Below, piece by piece: positions 45,374-53,989 of a DNA stretch of 64,000 bases. The first letter of the stretch is position 1, and every line of letters begins with the position of its first letter. The position numbers were made by a program, and so were the translations under genes. The notes below the pieces were generated by a model, which saw only the letters and a list, made by a program, of their open reading frames with translations, had not been told where the DNA came from and ran no database searches. Source of the stretch: Vibrio amylolyticus (lineage in GTDB: Bacteria; Pseudomonadota; Gammaproteobacteria; Enterobacterales; Vibrionaceae); contig NZ_JAJHVV010000001.1 in the NCBI RefSeq assembly GCF_023145695.1, positions 248,001 to 312,000 of the forward strand, read 5' to 3'.

Positions 45374-46351
45374 CTACTGGCTTATAATGTCTATCTGTGT
45401 CTGTTTTTGTAGAGTATGTAATTGTTCTAATGATGCTATTCCAACCCCCACCTGCGTGACTGCAAGTGCAGATAACGCCGTTGCGAATTGAAGTAAATCG
45501 GTTTTGTTCATCTCTTGCATGTGACCCCAGCACAAGCCAGCAACCAAAGTATCTCCAGCGCCAACCGTGCTTACGACCTCCATTTTTGGCGGCTTAGCTT
45601 GCAACCACTGGCCTTGGTTAAGCCACATCACGCCATCAGCGCCCATGGAAACCACAATATTCTCAACCTTATGCGCGAGTTCCTCTGCGGCTTGCTTACA
45701 CGCACTTGCGTCGGTTTTTGGGATTTCCATCAATTGTGAAAGCTCTTCTTCATTAGGCTTAATAAGCCAAGGTTGCGCATCGACACCAACCATTAATGCG
45801 GTTCGACTGCTATCAAAAATTACTTTCTTATTGAGCGAACGAAGCTTCTTGATCCAAGAGGCACACAACTCAGCAGAGACGCCTGGCGGCAGGCTTCCAG
45901 CAAGGACAAAATAGTCATGAGCATCAGCAAGAGAGAGCAGCGTTTTTTCAAATTCAACTAAGGCGTTTTGAGTGACTTCTACACCAGGAAAGTTAATATC
46001 ACTGACACTTCCTGAGTGCTCAACAAGCTTCACATTGATACGGGTAGAGCCAGAAACTCGGATGAATTTATCTGTCGCACCCAACTGCTCAAACAACTGA
46101 CAAAACAGCTCTTGATTATCTGTTCCTAGAAAGCCTGTCACGGTCACATCAGCACCAAGCTCTGCAAGTACCTTGGCAACATTTACGCCTTTCCCTGCAG
46201 CGTGTAGTGAGCCTTTATCAACCAGGCTTACGCCGCCATTATTGATACAAGGAAGGTGCCCAGTTAAATCAAGCGCAGGGTTAAGCGTGATAGTGACCAC
46301 TTTTGTTGTCTTATTGATTCCAGCGGTGTGAAATGTACTTTGATTGATCAT
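45374..46351 (-). CDS. fruK: 1-Phosphofructokinase
   Basis: A 325-residue PfkB-family kinase that makes fructose-1,6-bisphosphate from fructose-1-phosphate and ATP. ITLNPALDLTG marks the N-terminus, and STVGAGDTLVAG contains the catalytic aspartate near the C-terminus. The start adds about 16 residues before the usual KVVTITLNPA, and GGAGAGGG lies 8 bases upstream, so the extension is probably real. It begins 3 bases after fruB. Fructose-1-phosphate, its substrate, is the inducer that releases Cra. Confidence 0.96.
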   Translation of the reverse strand: MINQSTFHTAGINKTTKVVTITLNPALDLTGHLPCINNGGVSLVDKGSLHAAGKGVNVAKVLAELGADVTVTGFLGTDNQELFCQLFEQLGATDKFIRVSGSTRINVKLVEHSGSVSDINFPGVEVTQNALVEFEKTLLSLADAHDYFVLAGSLPPGVSAELCASWIKKLRSLNKKVIFDSSRTALMVGVDAQPWLIKPNEEELSQLMEIPKTDASACKQAAEELAHKVENIVVSMGADGVMWLNQGQWLQAKPPKMEVVSTVGAGDTLVAGLCWGHMQEMNKTDLLQFATALSALAVTQVGVGIASLEQLHTLQKQTQIDIISQ

Positions 46352-46354
46352 TGA

Positions 46355-47527
46355 TTAGCCCTCTCCTAAGCCAGATTCAATTGCCTTACCAATTGACTCA
46401 ATCGCTTGTTTCGAGTCTTGACCATCTGCGGTGAACTTCAGGGTATAACCGTGCTTAACACCTAACGAGATAACCTTCATTAAGCTCTTAGCATTCACGG
46501 GCGCACTATCGCTATCAAGGTTTGATACCTGTATCGTTGATTCGAACTTTTTTGCTTCCGCGACAAGCATTGCACCTGGTCTTGCATGTAGCCCATGTGC
46601 ATTCTTTATTTTAAATTCGCCGCGGCTAATTAGTCCGCTATCGCTGTCTTTAGAATCAGAACCGATTACAGCACTTGATTGAGTCTCTTTTGAACCGTTA
46701 TTAGAAAATAGAGCGACTAACTGCTCTTCAGATTTTGAAAGAAGGGTTGCCAGTTGCTTGTTGAATACCAGCTCAGTCAGCGTTTCAAGCGCAGACTGGT
46801 GAAGTTGATTGCAAGCCGAAACAGCAATCAAAGCGTTCACTGGCGTGTTATCCATATTAAATGGTTGAGAGGTTGTCACCACAGAGATGGCCGTCTGCTT
46901 TACCGCACTTTCACTGCTGACTAACCACACCCCACTACCAAGGTGAGTCGGTGTTTTGTTTATCACGTTGGAAATAAACTCAGGTTCAACGCAATCTTGA
47001 TTACGCAAGAGACCGCTTGCGACTGCGTTCATTTGGATCATATCGGTTGCTGGAAATTGAAGCTGAATATGAGCCGGGGAAATAGAAAGCTTGCTTTGCG
47101 CTTCACCATTTAAAATCGCAATCAGTTGCTCCTCAGTTTTCGCCTGTCGCAGTTGCTCTTCTACATCATCGCCAGAAAGCACATTAGTTAACTGCTTTAA
47201 AATGCCTAAATGCTCATCTGACTGCGCAGCGATCCCAATTGCGACATAGACCGTATTTTCATCTCCCCAGTTAATACCTTCTGGGAAATGATAGAGAGTA
47301 ACACCAGTCTTACTCACTAAGTCTCGGGTTTGTGTCGTGCCATGGGGGATCGCAATACCATTCCCTAAATAGGTAGAGTTTTGCGCTTCACGAGCCAGCA
47401 TACCTTCTACATAGCCACCTTTAACGTAGCCTTTCGCGGACAGATCGGAAGCGATCGATCGAATAGCCTCTGTTTTGTCGCTAAAAGACTGATTCAAAGT
47501 AATGTCGTTTGTTGTCAATGTGAGCAT
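46355..47527 (-). CDS. fruB: Fructose PTS IIA-HPr fusion (FPr)
   Basis: A 390-residue phosphotransfer protein. The IIA domain (about 1-145) has phosphorylated H62 in AIPHGTTQT, a middle domain follows (about 160-265), and the HPr domain (about 305-390) has H314 in AHGLHARPGA. It accepts phosphate from enzyme I and passes it to FruA. The ATG at 47527 is chosen; a TTG five codons upstream has no better site. It heads the fruBKA operon and is divergent from cra. Three Cra operators lie in the 297-base intergenic region. Confidence 0.95.
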   Translation of the reverse strand: MLTLTTNDITLNQSFSDKTEAIRSIASDLSAKGYVKGGYVEGMLAREAQNSTYLGNGIAIPHGTTQTRDLVSKTGVTLYHFPEGINWGDENTVYVAIGIAAQSDEHLGILKQLTNVLSGDDVEEQLRQAKTEEQLIAILNGEAQSKLSISPAHIQLQFPATDMIQMNAVASGLLRNQDCVEPEFISNVINKTPTHLGSGVWLVSSESAVKQTAISVVTTSQPFNMDNTPVNALIAVSACNQLHQSALETLTELVFNKQLATLLSKSEEQLVALFSNNGSKETQSSAVIGSDSKDSDSGLISRGEFKIKNAHGLHARPGAMLVAEAKKFESTIQVSNLDSDSAPVNAKSLMKVISLGVKHGYTLKFTADGQDSKQAIESIGKAIESGLGEG

Positions 47528-47593
47528 AACTGCTTGCCTCAATAGAAAGTGATAACGCTGAGCACACGATATCCAATAATGTTTTGCTTAAAA

Positions 47594-47609
47594 GCTGAAA
47601 CGATTCAGC
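47594..47609. promoter_or_regulatory. Cra operator near fruB
   Basis: GCTGAAACGATTCAGC matches the Cra consensus GCTGAATCGATTCAGC at 15 of 16 positions. It lies 67 bases upstream of the fruB ATG, where bound Cra would block fruBKA transcription. Confidence 0.88.
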
Positions 47610-47719
47610 AATTAATTAAAAAAAACTAACAACGAAGTTACGCTACCTCGATGTCAGGAGAATAAACAGAAGGCTTAGGAAAAGATAAAAACTTATCAAT
47701 ATCTCTTTTTGTGAACCTT

Positions 47720-47735
47720 GCTGAATCCTTTCAGC
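47720..47735. promoter_or_regulatory. Cra operator, middle copy
   Basis: GCTGAATCCTTTCAGC keeps both GCTGAA and TTCAGC arms; two of four central positions differ from the consensus. It lies 8 bases from the cra-proximal copy. Confidence 0.8.
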
Positions 47736-47742
47736 TTTTATA

Positions 47743-47757
47743 CTGAATCGATTCAGC
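47743..47757. promoter_or_regulatory. Cra operator near cra
   Basis: CTGAATCGATTCAG is a perfect 14-base palindrome and matches the consensus core exactly. TATAAT follows at 47759-47764 and is probably the cra -10 element, so bound Cra would sit just upstream of it and autorepress. Confidence 0.9.
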
Positions 47758-47824
47758 GTATAATGCAAGCCATGATGATCGTCGGTTTTTATTTATATGA
47801 TCAATGACACAAAAAGGATCAGAA

Positions 47825-48805
47825 ATGACGTTAGATGAAATTGCCAAGCTAGCTGGCGTATCAAAGACCACAGCAAGCTATGTCATTAATGGCAAAGCAC
47901 AAAAATACCGTATTTCACAAAAAACTCAGCAGAAGGTCATTGCGGTTGTTCAAGAACATAACTACCGTCCAGATCACGCAGCTTCTTCTTTACGTGCCGG
48001 TAATAGTCGCTCATTTGGCTTGATCATTCCTGATCTGGAGAACACCAGTTACGCACGTATTGCTAAAATTTTAGAGCAAAACTCTCGTAAAGCGGGCTAC
48101 CAAATTTTGATCGGGTGCTCTGACGATGACCCAGAAACCGAAAAAAAAGTCACCGACGCTTTAGTATCACGCCGCATAGATGCTCTATTTGTAGCGAGCG
48201 CCCTACCCGATGCCAATGAATTTTATCTGGCAATTCAAAACTCTGGTACACCTGTCATTGCCATTGACCGACCTTTAGACGATGAATACTTCGCCTGTAT
48301 TGTCAGTGAAGACTACAGCGCCGCCTTTGAACTTACTCAATCGGTGATTGATTCAAATACGAAAACTATTGGGCTTATCGGCGCACTCCCTGATTTAAAT
48401 ATTTCCAAAGAACGTCAACTAGGCTTTGAATCTGCAACAAAGAAGAGCAACATCAAAACGCTACATGCTTATGGTGAGCACTTTAATCGTCAAGATGGCT
48501 ACGGGCAGATAGCTCATTGGGTTGAGTCAGATACTCTTCCTGATGCGATAGTGACGACGTCATATACTCTTTTGGAAGGCGTGCTTGATATGCTGTCTGA
48601 AAAACCAGAGCTGGTGAATAAAATCAAATTGGGGACATTTGGTGACAATCGCCTGCTAGACTTCTTACCATTTAAGATTAACTCTCTACCTCAACAGTTT
48701 GATTTGATCTGCGACAGCGCGTTAGAGCAGGCTCTTAACGCATCACAAAAACGCTACAACCCGGGAGTAGAATTAGTATCAAGGAAGATAATCATTCGGG
48801 CATGA
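47825..48805 (+). CDS. cra: Catabolite repressor/activator Cra (FruR)
   Basis: A 326-residue LacI-family regulator. The HTH (MTLDEIAKLAGVSKTTASYV) starts the protein, and the periplasmic-binding-type sensor domain occupies about 60-320. Cra binds fructose-1-phosphate and controls carbon flow and the fru operon. AAAGGA lies 6 bases before the ATG at 47825, which fixes this start over the ATG at 47804. It is divergent from fruB, with operators between them. Confidence 0.94.
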   Translation: MTLDEIAKLAGVSKTTASYVINGKAQKYRISQKTQQKVIAVVQEHNYRPDHAASSLRAGNSRSFGLIIPDLENTSYARIAKILEQNSRKAGYQILIGCSDDDPETEKKVTDALVSRRIDALFVASALPDANEFYLAIQNSGTPVIAIDRPLDDEYFACIVSEDYSAAFELTQSVIDSNTKTIGLIGALPDLNISKERQLGFESATKKSNIKTLHAYGEHFNRQDGYGQIAHWVESDTLPDAIVTTSYTLLEGVLDMLSEKPELVNKIKLGTFGDNRLLDFLPFKINSLPQQFDLICDSALEQALNASQKRYNPGVELVSRKIIIRA

Positions 48806-48850
48806 TTACCTCTACTTAATAGCATTCATTTTTAACTCTGTTTGTTTAAA

Positions 48851-48889
48851 ATAAAAAAAAAAAGCAGCTCCCAGTATGTCACTAGGAGC
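48851..48889 (-). terminator. Terminator of the ars operon
   Basis: On the minus strand GCTCCTAGT-gacat-ACTGGGAGC (9-bp stem with one wobble) is followed by a run of T. It lies 30 bases after the arsJ stop. On the plus strand it also follows cra. Confidence 0.8.
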
Positions 48890-48918
48890 GGCTAATCTAC
48901 CTTGGAAAGTCTAAGCGA

Positions 48919-50154
48919 CTAAGCGGTTTTGGCTTCGACTAATCTGGGCAGCTTTAATGAGATAACAGTAGTCAGGGCAAGGAAAGCAAAAGAGACCCAT
49001 AAGCATGCGGCTAAACCTGCCATTTGGAACACCCACCCCGAAAGTATGGTTCCAATGAGTCTCCCCATCGCATTCGCCATATAGTAGAAGCCCACGTCTA
49101 AAGATACGCCATCCCCTTTTGCATAGCTTACGATAAGGTAAGAGTGCAATGATGAATTAACGGCAAATATGGCACCAAACAGCATCAAGCCACCAATGAT
49201 CACCAACTCTGGTTGCCAATCAATTTGTACTGCATACGCGATTGCCGCAGTAACAATGGCGAGTGCAGCCGCCCATTTGAATGCAGCATTACCATCAGGT
49301 ACTTTACCTTGCGCTTTACCCGTGATTTTCGGCGCTATGCCTTGAACAAAACCATACGCGATCGTCCAAATAGCAAGGAATCCACCGACCCATGAATGAT
49401 CCCAACCAAAGACACTGCCTAAATAGATCGGCAACGCAATAACAAACCACACATCACGCGCACCAAACAGGAACATACGAGCAGCGGAAAGAATATTGAT
49501 CGACTCTGATTTCGAAAACAACTCGCTAAACTTAGGTTTGCTTTTAGCCCTACCCATGTTCGCTTCCAAGCTCAATACGCTACCAATAAAGACTAAAGAA
49601 AGTACAGCCGCCATCGAGAGTACCGCATATTTGAAACCAATCAGTGAAAGTAGTAATCCGCCAACAAAGAACCCAGCCCCTTTAAGCGCATTTTTCGAAC
49701 CAGTAAGAATGGCTATCCATTTATACAAGGCGCCCTGCTGCTCATCTGGCACTAATGTCTTGATGGAGCTTTTGGCACTCATCTTGTTGAGATCTTTTGC
49801 GATACCCGATAATGCTTGCGCCGCCATTACCCATGGAATCGTCAGCATTGCACTTGGTACGGCTAGCATGACAAGGGCAACGATTTGCATGCCTAAACCG
49901 AGGTTCATGGTCTTATTTAAGCCAAGACGCGCACCTAGCCATCCTCCGATAAGATTGGTTACCACACCAAAGAATTCATAGAAAAGAAACAGTGACGCTA
50001 TCTCTAACGAACTGTAGCCAAGCCCATAGAAATGCAATACCACCAACATGCGTAACGCGCCGTCAGTGATCGTAAAGTTCCAGTAATTGAAGGTCACCAA
50101 CATGTATTGGCGAACACTCTTACTTAAATTTGCGAACAAAGGGATAGAAAACAT
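48919..50154 (-). CDS. arsJ: ArsJ organoarsenical efflux permease
   Basis: A 411-residue major-facilitator transporter with about 12 hydrophobic segments. ArsJ exports 1-arseno-3-phosphoglycerate, which hydrolyses outside and so rids the cell of arsenate. ITDGALRMLVVLHF, SGIAKDLNKMSAKS and YAKGDGVSLDVGFYY are stretches that I associate with ArsJ. The identification is reinforced by the ArsJ-associated GAPDH gene upstream. It is the last gene of the arsR operon, 104 bases after the phosphatase gene, with a long hairpin in the gap. Confidence 0.9.
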   Translation of the reverse strand: MFSIPLFANLSKSVRQYMLVTFNYWNFTITDGALRMLVVLHFYGLGYSSLEIASLFLFYEFFGVVTNLIGGWLGARLGLNKTMNLGLGMQIVALVMLAVPSAMLTIPWVMAAQALSGIAKDLNKMSAKSSIKTLVPDEQQGALYKWIAILTGSKNALKGAGFFVGGLLLSLIGFKYAVLSMAAVLSLVFIGSVLSLEANMGRAKSKPKFSELFSKSESINILSAARMFLFGARDVWFVIALPIYLGSVFGWDHSWVGGFLAIWTIAYGFVQGIAPKITGKAQGKVPDGNAAFKWAAALAIVTAAIAYAVQIDWQPELVIIGGLMLFGAIFAVNSSLHSYLIVSYAKGDGVSLDVGFYYMANAMGRLIGTILSGWVFQMAGLAACLWVSFAFLALTTVISLKLPRLVEAKTA

Positions 50155-50178
50155 ACCAAATCTCTACTTTTCAAACTA

Positions 50179-50229
50179 AAAGAGCTTTTGGTCTTACTAC
50201 AAGAAAGCAAGATCGACCAAAAGCTCTTT
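50179..50229. repeat. Inverted repeat between the phosphatase gene and arsJ
   Basis: AAAGAGCTTTTGGTC / GACCAAAAGCTCTTT: perfect 15-base arms with a 21-base spacer. It lies in the 104-base gap upstream of arsJ. As RNA it could partly terminate or protect the transcript, setting the ratio of arsJ to the upstream genes. Confidence 0.7.
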
Positions 50230-50258
50230 ATATTCAATGTTCTGCTTACCGCAATCGG

Positions 50259-50750
50259 TTAAGCAGAAGCAACACCATTGATGTATTCGACCTGTACTGG
50301 TTTAGTAAAAGCACCTGGACGAAGCGCTTGAACGTCGCGAATGATATCTTCTAACTTCCAGCCTTTTTCTAACAATAGATGAGCGGCAAATAGACCCGTA
50401 CGACCCGATCCACCCATGCAGTGCATCGCTACTTTGCCGCCATTATCAACAACGTTGTGAAGTGTCGGACTCGCCGCCTTCCACTTTGTATTGAAATCTT
50501 CACCTGGTGCGCAGTCATCTTCAATCTCAATTTGGAACCACTGCATACCTAACGCTTGTGCTTTCTCGCCTAATGCCGAAACGTCTTTACTTGCTAGCTC
50601 TGCACTATCTAAGGCTGTGACGATTGCTTGAACGCCTTGCTCTTTTAGCTGAGCGAGTGAAGCATCAAGTTCAACGCCCTTAGTACCAGGGCAAGGTGTT
50701 AACACTAAAGCTCCAGCGTCTAAATTTAATTGCCATGTTGGGTGAGTCAT
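50259..50750 (-). CDS. CDKN3-like dual-specificity-type phosphatase in the ars operon
   Basis: A 163-residue cysteine phosphatase. The catalytic loop HCMGGSGRTG contains the CX5R active site (Cys near 117). Related small phosphatases occur in arsJ-containing clusters of vibrios, as I recall; their role there is unknown to me. It starts 12 bases after the GAPDH stop and so is cotranscribed. Dephosphorylation of a phosphoglycerate analogue or a regulator is speculation. It does not resemble arsenate reductase ArsC of the low-molecular-weight phosphatase class, whose CX5R is at the N-terminus. Confidence 0.8.
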   Translation of the reverse strand: MTHPTWQLNLDAGALVLTPCPGTKGVELDASLAQLKEQGVQAIVTALDSAELASKDVSALGEKAQALGMQWFQIEIEDDCAPGEDFNTKWKAASPTLHNVVDNGGKVAMHCMGGSGRTGLFAAHLLLEKGWKLEDIIRDVQALRPGAFTKPVQVEYINGVASA

Positions 50751-50762
50751 TATTCGAATTCC

Positions 50763-51764
50763 TTATGCCAAGCCAACGGTACGCACAAGCTCAGCGGTAC
50801 GTGTTGCGTAACCCATTTCATTATCGTACCAAGCGTAAATTTTCACCATACGAGTGCCAACAACCATGGTTGATTGAGCATCGACAATCGTAGAGCGCTG
50901 GTCACCTTTATAATCGATAGAGACTAACGGGCGATCTTCAAAGCCAAGAATGCCTTTTAGCTCACTTTCAGACGCTTCTTTTAGTAATGCGTTCACTTCC
51001 TCAGCCGTAGTATCACGTTTAACATCAAAAATAATGTCCGTTAATGATGCATTCGCAAGAGGAACACGTACCGCATGGCCATTGATCTTGTCTTTAAGCT
51101 CAGGGAAGATTTCAACAATCGCCGTTGCAGAGCCTGTTGTGGTTGGAATTAAGCTCATGCCACAAGCACGTGCACGACGCAGATCTTTGTGTGGTGCATC
51201 TAGAATAGTCTGCGTATTGGTTAAATCATGAATAGTGGTAAATGCAGATTGCTCAATCCCCAATTTTTCATGAATGACTTTAACCACTGGCGCAATACAG
51301 TTAGTCGTACAAGACGCCGCTGTTACGATTTTATGTACTGTTGGGTCAAAGATCTCATCGTTCACACCAACAACAATGTTAGCAACGCCTTCTTCTTTCA
51401 CTGGAGCCGAAACCACAACACGCTTAACGCCTTGATCTAAATATTTATTTAATAATGATGTCTTACGGTGAACGCCTGTCGCTTCAATCACCACATCACA
51501 GCTAGACCAGTCAATCGCATCGATATCACGCTCTTGAGTCGTCTTGATTCGTTGACCATTGATGATCATCACATCACCTTCGTAGGTCACTTCGTGACTC
51601 CATCGGCCTTGAACTGAATCAAACTCTAGCAGATGAGCAAGCGTTGCTGTGTCTCCTGCGACATCGTTGATTTGTACGAATTCTAGCTCTTCCCAATCAA
51701 AAGCAGCGCGAAGTGCTAAACGGCCAATACGACCAAAACCATTAATACCTACTTTAACTGTCAT
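50763..51764 (-). CDS. ArsJ-associated glyceraldehyde-3-phosphate dehydrogenase
   Basis: A 333-residue GAPDH. The NAD domain has [11 protein letters not shown], the catalytic cysteine is in AASCTTNC (near 151), and the C-terminal [10 protein letters not shown] stretch is intact. With arsenate in place of phosphate it makes 1-arseno-3-phosphoglycerate, the ArsJ substrate. The location between arsR and arsJ marks it as the dedicated paralogue, not the glycolytic GapA. AGAGATAAAGAGA lies before the ATG. Its cofactor preference cannot be decided here. Confidence 0.92.
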   Translation of the reverse strand: MTVKVGINGFGRIGRLALRAAFDWEELEFVQINDVAGDTATLAHLLEFDSVQGRWSHEVTYEGDVMIINGQRIKTTQERDIDAIDWSSCDVVIEATGVHRKTSLLNKYLDQGVKRVVVSAPVKEEGVANIVVGVNDEIFDPTVHKIVTAASCTTNCIAPVVKVIHEKLGIEQSAFTTIHDLTNTQTILDAPHKDLRRARACGMSLIPTTTGSATAIVEIFPELKDKINGHAVRVPLANASLTDIIFDVKRDTTAEEVNALLKEASESELKGILGFEDRPLVSIDYKGDQRSTIVDAQSTMVVGTRMVKIYAWYDNEMGYATRTAELVRTVGLA

Positions 51765-51817
51765 TCTCTTTATCTCTCAGTTAGTGGTGAAACCTAAGTT
51801 ATTTATTCATTGTAAGA

Positions 51818-52159
51818 TTAAACGCAACACGTTGGGCGTGAGTCCATCGCTTCTAGGCGCTCAATATCTTGTTGATATTCTTTTTTCAAACAGTTCGATG
51901 CGATGAGGTCATCAATCAACTTCCGCATCCAACCAGGTAAATCTTCGGCTAAACGATAAAACACCCACTGCCCTTGGCGAACATCAACCAAAATGCCACT
52001 AGCACGCAGCTGTGCAAGGTGACGTGATACTTTAGGCTGGCTCTCTTGCAGTGCATGGGTAAGCTCACCAACCGACAAGCAAGTCTGGCGAACCGTCAAC
52101 ATTAAACAACGGACACGAGTTTCATCAGATAGCAATTTAAAAAACTGGTGAGGAAGCAT
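51818..52159 (-). CDS. arsR: ArsR-family arsenic repressor
   Basis: A 113-residue winged-helix repressor. The HTH is about 30-75 (TCLSVGELTHALQESQPKVSRHLAQLR). Possible As(III) ligands are C18 and C26 in CLMLTVRQTC and C111-C112 at the C-terminus (PTCCV). This differs from the E. coli ArsR CVCDLC pattern, so metalloid binding is inferred. It opens the ars operon, 53 bases before the GAPDH gene, and presumably represses it until arsenite binds. Confidence 0.9.
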   Translation of the reverse strand: MLPHQFFKLLSDETRVRCLMLTVRQTCLSVGELTHALQESQPKVSRHLAQLRASGILVDVRQGQWVFYRLAEDLPGWMRKLIDDLIASNCLKKEYQQDIERLEAMDSRPTCCV

Positions 52160-52163
52160 ATTA

Positions 52164-52191
52164 CATACTCATATATGGATATGCGTATATG
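52164..52191. promoter_or_regulatory. Candidate ArsR operator
   Basis: catactcatatatggatatgcgtatatg is an imperfect inverted repeat (about 16 of 28 positions pair), immediately upstream of the arsR ATG. ArsR/SmtB operators are usually imperfect AT-rich palindromes, so this is the best local candidate. Confidence 0.4.
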
Positions 52192-52244
52192 TTAACTTTT
52201 AAAATGGTGACGTCAATAGCGAGAAAGCGACTGTCATAAATCTT

Positions 52245-52335
52245 TAATAAAACGTATCCGCCCCATAAATCCACAGGGCGATTTTCTAGTGTTTGAAGTT
52301 TCGAGGTAGGAGCGCATCGATATCAGGGCCCACTT
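52245..52335 (-). mobile_element. Possible decayed IS66-type transposase tail
   Basis: On the minus strand a short open tail reads PDIDALLPRNFKH then stop, similar to the DELLPW-type C-terminus of IS66 transposases. The next bases include gtatccgccccataaatccacaggg, which could be an end sequence. Upstream frames are closed by stops. This is a weak resemblance from memory only. The surrounding 52160-52782 stretch (623 bases) holds no convincing gene: two overlapping short frames at 52401-52698 have no ribosome site. Confidence 0.3.
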
Positions 52336-52740
52336 TCGCTACTGCATACACTTGACCATGTAGTCATAGAGGATAAGGTCGTTGACTTTCGCAGTTTCAA
52401 CTATACATTACTTGCATGCTGGGAGCCGACACCTAAAAGCATGAGAACTGAATGTGTCATTGCAAAAGCTGTTCGAAATTCTGACCAATTATCAGCGGCA
52501 AAGAACTTTGCAGAAAGTGGGGGGTCAATAACTGCCCAGCTCATTGGTATATTTGCAAATGCGGTAATAGACATTTTTTGTACGTCAGTTTTATGTGTCG
52601 AAAACAACCTCTTTTCTACAGTAAAAATTGGTCATTACGATACGACAGAATTGCTTGGTGATCACACATCTGAAAGCGGCCTTGTAACTCATAGCTAAGC
52701 CAAAATTTATGCTTTATAGATAAATCTCCCTATTACAACA

Positions 52741-52769
52741 AAAACGCCCTCAAGTCGAGGGCGTTTTCT
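52741..52769 (-). terminator. Terminator of the DUF1254 gene
   Basis: AAAACGCCCTC / GAGGGCGTTTT, an 11-bp stem with a 6-base loop, 14 bases after the stop codon. T-run on the minus strand follows. Confidence 0.85.
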
Positions 52770-52782
52770 TAAGTAAAGTGGA

Positions 52783-53817
52783 TTATAGTGCTTGTAACTC
52801 AGGAAGCGTATAAGCGTCAATCTTATCCATATTTGGCAGGTATATTCTCATATTGATCGAAATCGCATCCGTCGGTACATGCAGTAAGTTATCGACCTCA
52901 CCGCACGAGGCAGTTTCAGCGTTACCATAGTGCACCGTGAATGTACCATCTTGATTAAACGCAATATCTTGGTTTGTGATAATTGAATATTCATCAGTGG
53001 CTAAATATTGCTTATCGTCGTACATAGTGATCGAGTAGAAGCCTAGCTCTTCATCCGTCATCTCTGGCGCATCATAGGTCGCCACATAACACGTGTTTTT
53101 GTCCAAGTGGTACTCTGCTACTTTGTAGCTCGCGTGAGCATCTGGTAACAAGCCTGTTGAAATCGCAACACCACGGTTTCGATCATCTTGGCTAACAATT
53201 ACACCCGCTTCCAAATCAGATATTGCATCTGCAATACCTTGCGATTGAGCAATTTCGATCCATTTTTGATGAATAGGCATGAAAGTCGCCATATCCCATT
53301 TTGTCGCTTCAAATGCTTGTGGCTCATAAGTGCTGTCGACATACTCGAACTTGAAGGCATCTTGATACTCGTTCACTTTTTTAACGTCTTCTGGGCTTGC
53401 AGCATTTACTTGTGTGCGTGCATAAAACGCAATGTAGTCAGTTGTATCGTCAGCTTTGATAATATGATCGCCCGCCCCATAAAATACATAGGCAGTATCA
53501 TGATTATGATTCATTACGTGCACCGATAAATAACGCCCATCCAGTTCTGGTAAGGTTACTTTGATGTCTGACCTTGCATCCGCTACCACAAAAGAATACA
53601 AGGTATCACGGTTCATCATCGGTGCTGGCTGCTCGTCAAGCTTCATTGGAGCACGGTGGTGGTTCCAGTCTTGAAGACCGCCGTTACTCGCTTCTACATT
53701 CATAGCCATATCAAACATAGCTGTTGAATAGTTTTGTTCTGTTACTTCGGCAGGCTCGCCGGCGAAAGACGTGATAGAAGTCAGTGATAGTAAAGTTGCT
53801 AGAATTGTCTTTTTCAT
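52783..53817 (-). CDS. DUF1254/DUF1214-family secreted protein
   Basis: A 344-residue protein with a signal peptide (MKKTILATLLSLTSITSFAGE). The body follows the DUF1254 then DUF1214 arrangement: PMMNRDTLYSF, RYLSVHVMNHNHD and a C-terminal LPNMDKIDAYTLP. The function of the family is not known to me. The ATG at 53817 is chosen because the signal peptide then starts there. A longer form would begin at 53844. The LysR gene at 53990 is divergent from it and may be its regulator. Confidence 0.85.
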   Translation of the reverse strand: MKKTILATLLSLTSITSFAGEPAEVTEQNYSTAMFDMAMNVEASNGGLQDWNHHRAPMKLDEQPAPMMNRDTLYSFVVADARSDIKVTLPELDGRYLSVHVMNHNHDTAYVFYGAGDHIIKADDTTDYIAFYARTQVNAASPEDVKKVNEYQDAFKFEYVDSTYEPQAFEATKWDMATFMPIHQKWIEIAQSQGIADAISDLEAGVIVSQDDRNRGVAISTGLLPDAHASYKVAEYHLDKNTCYVATYDAPEMTDEELGFYSITMYDDKQYLATDEYSIITNQDIAFNQDGTFTVHYGNAETASCGEVDNLLHVPTDAISINMRIYLPNMDKIDAYTLPELQAL

Positions 53818-53989
53818 AATTGGCTCATTAAGTTGTCTATTCATTTTCGCCTTACTTATTTCGGTAAGGCATCCATCGATAGCTTCCTTTAATCTTGTTC
53901 TTTCATCCTGTTGACAACTACTTTACCAACCTCAAATGATTAGGTATATTTAACAAAACTAACCATTGAGTTTAAATTATCTAAACACC

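Noticed and set aside
50259-50750. An ArsC-type arsenate reductase
   Set aside because: Low-molecular-weight ArsC has its CX5R near residue 10-20. Here the loop is near residue 117 with a dual-specificity-type sequence.
52401-52698. Two overlapping short frames on opposite strands
   Set aside because: No ribosome site and no recognisable protein similarity; the region looks like non-coding debris.
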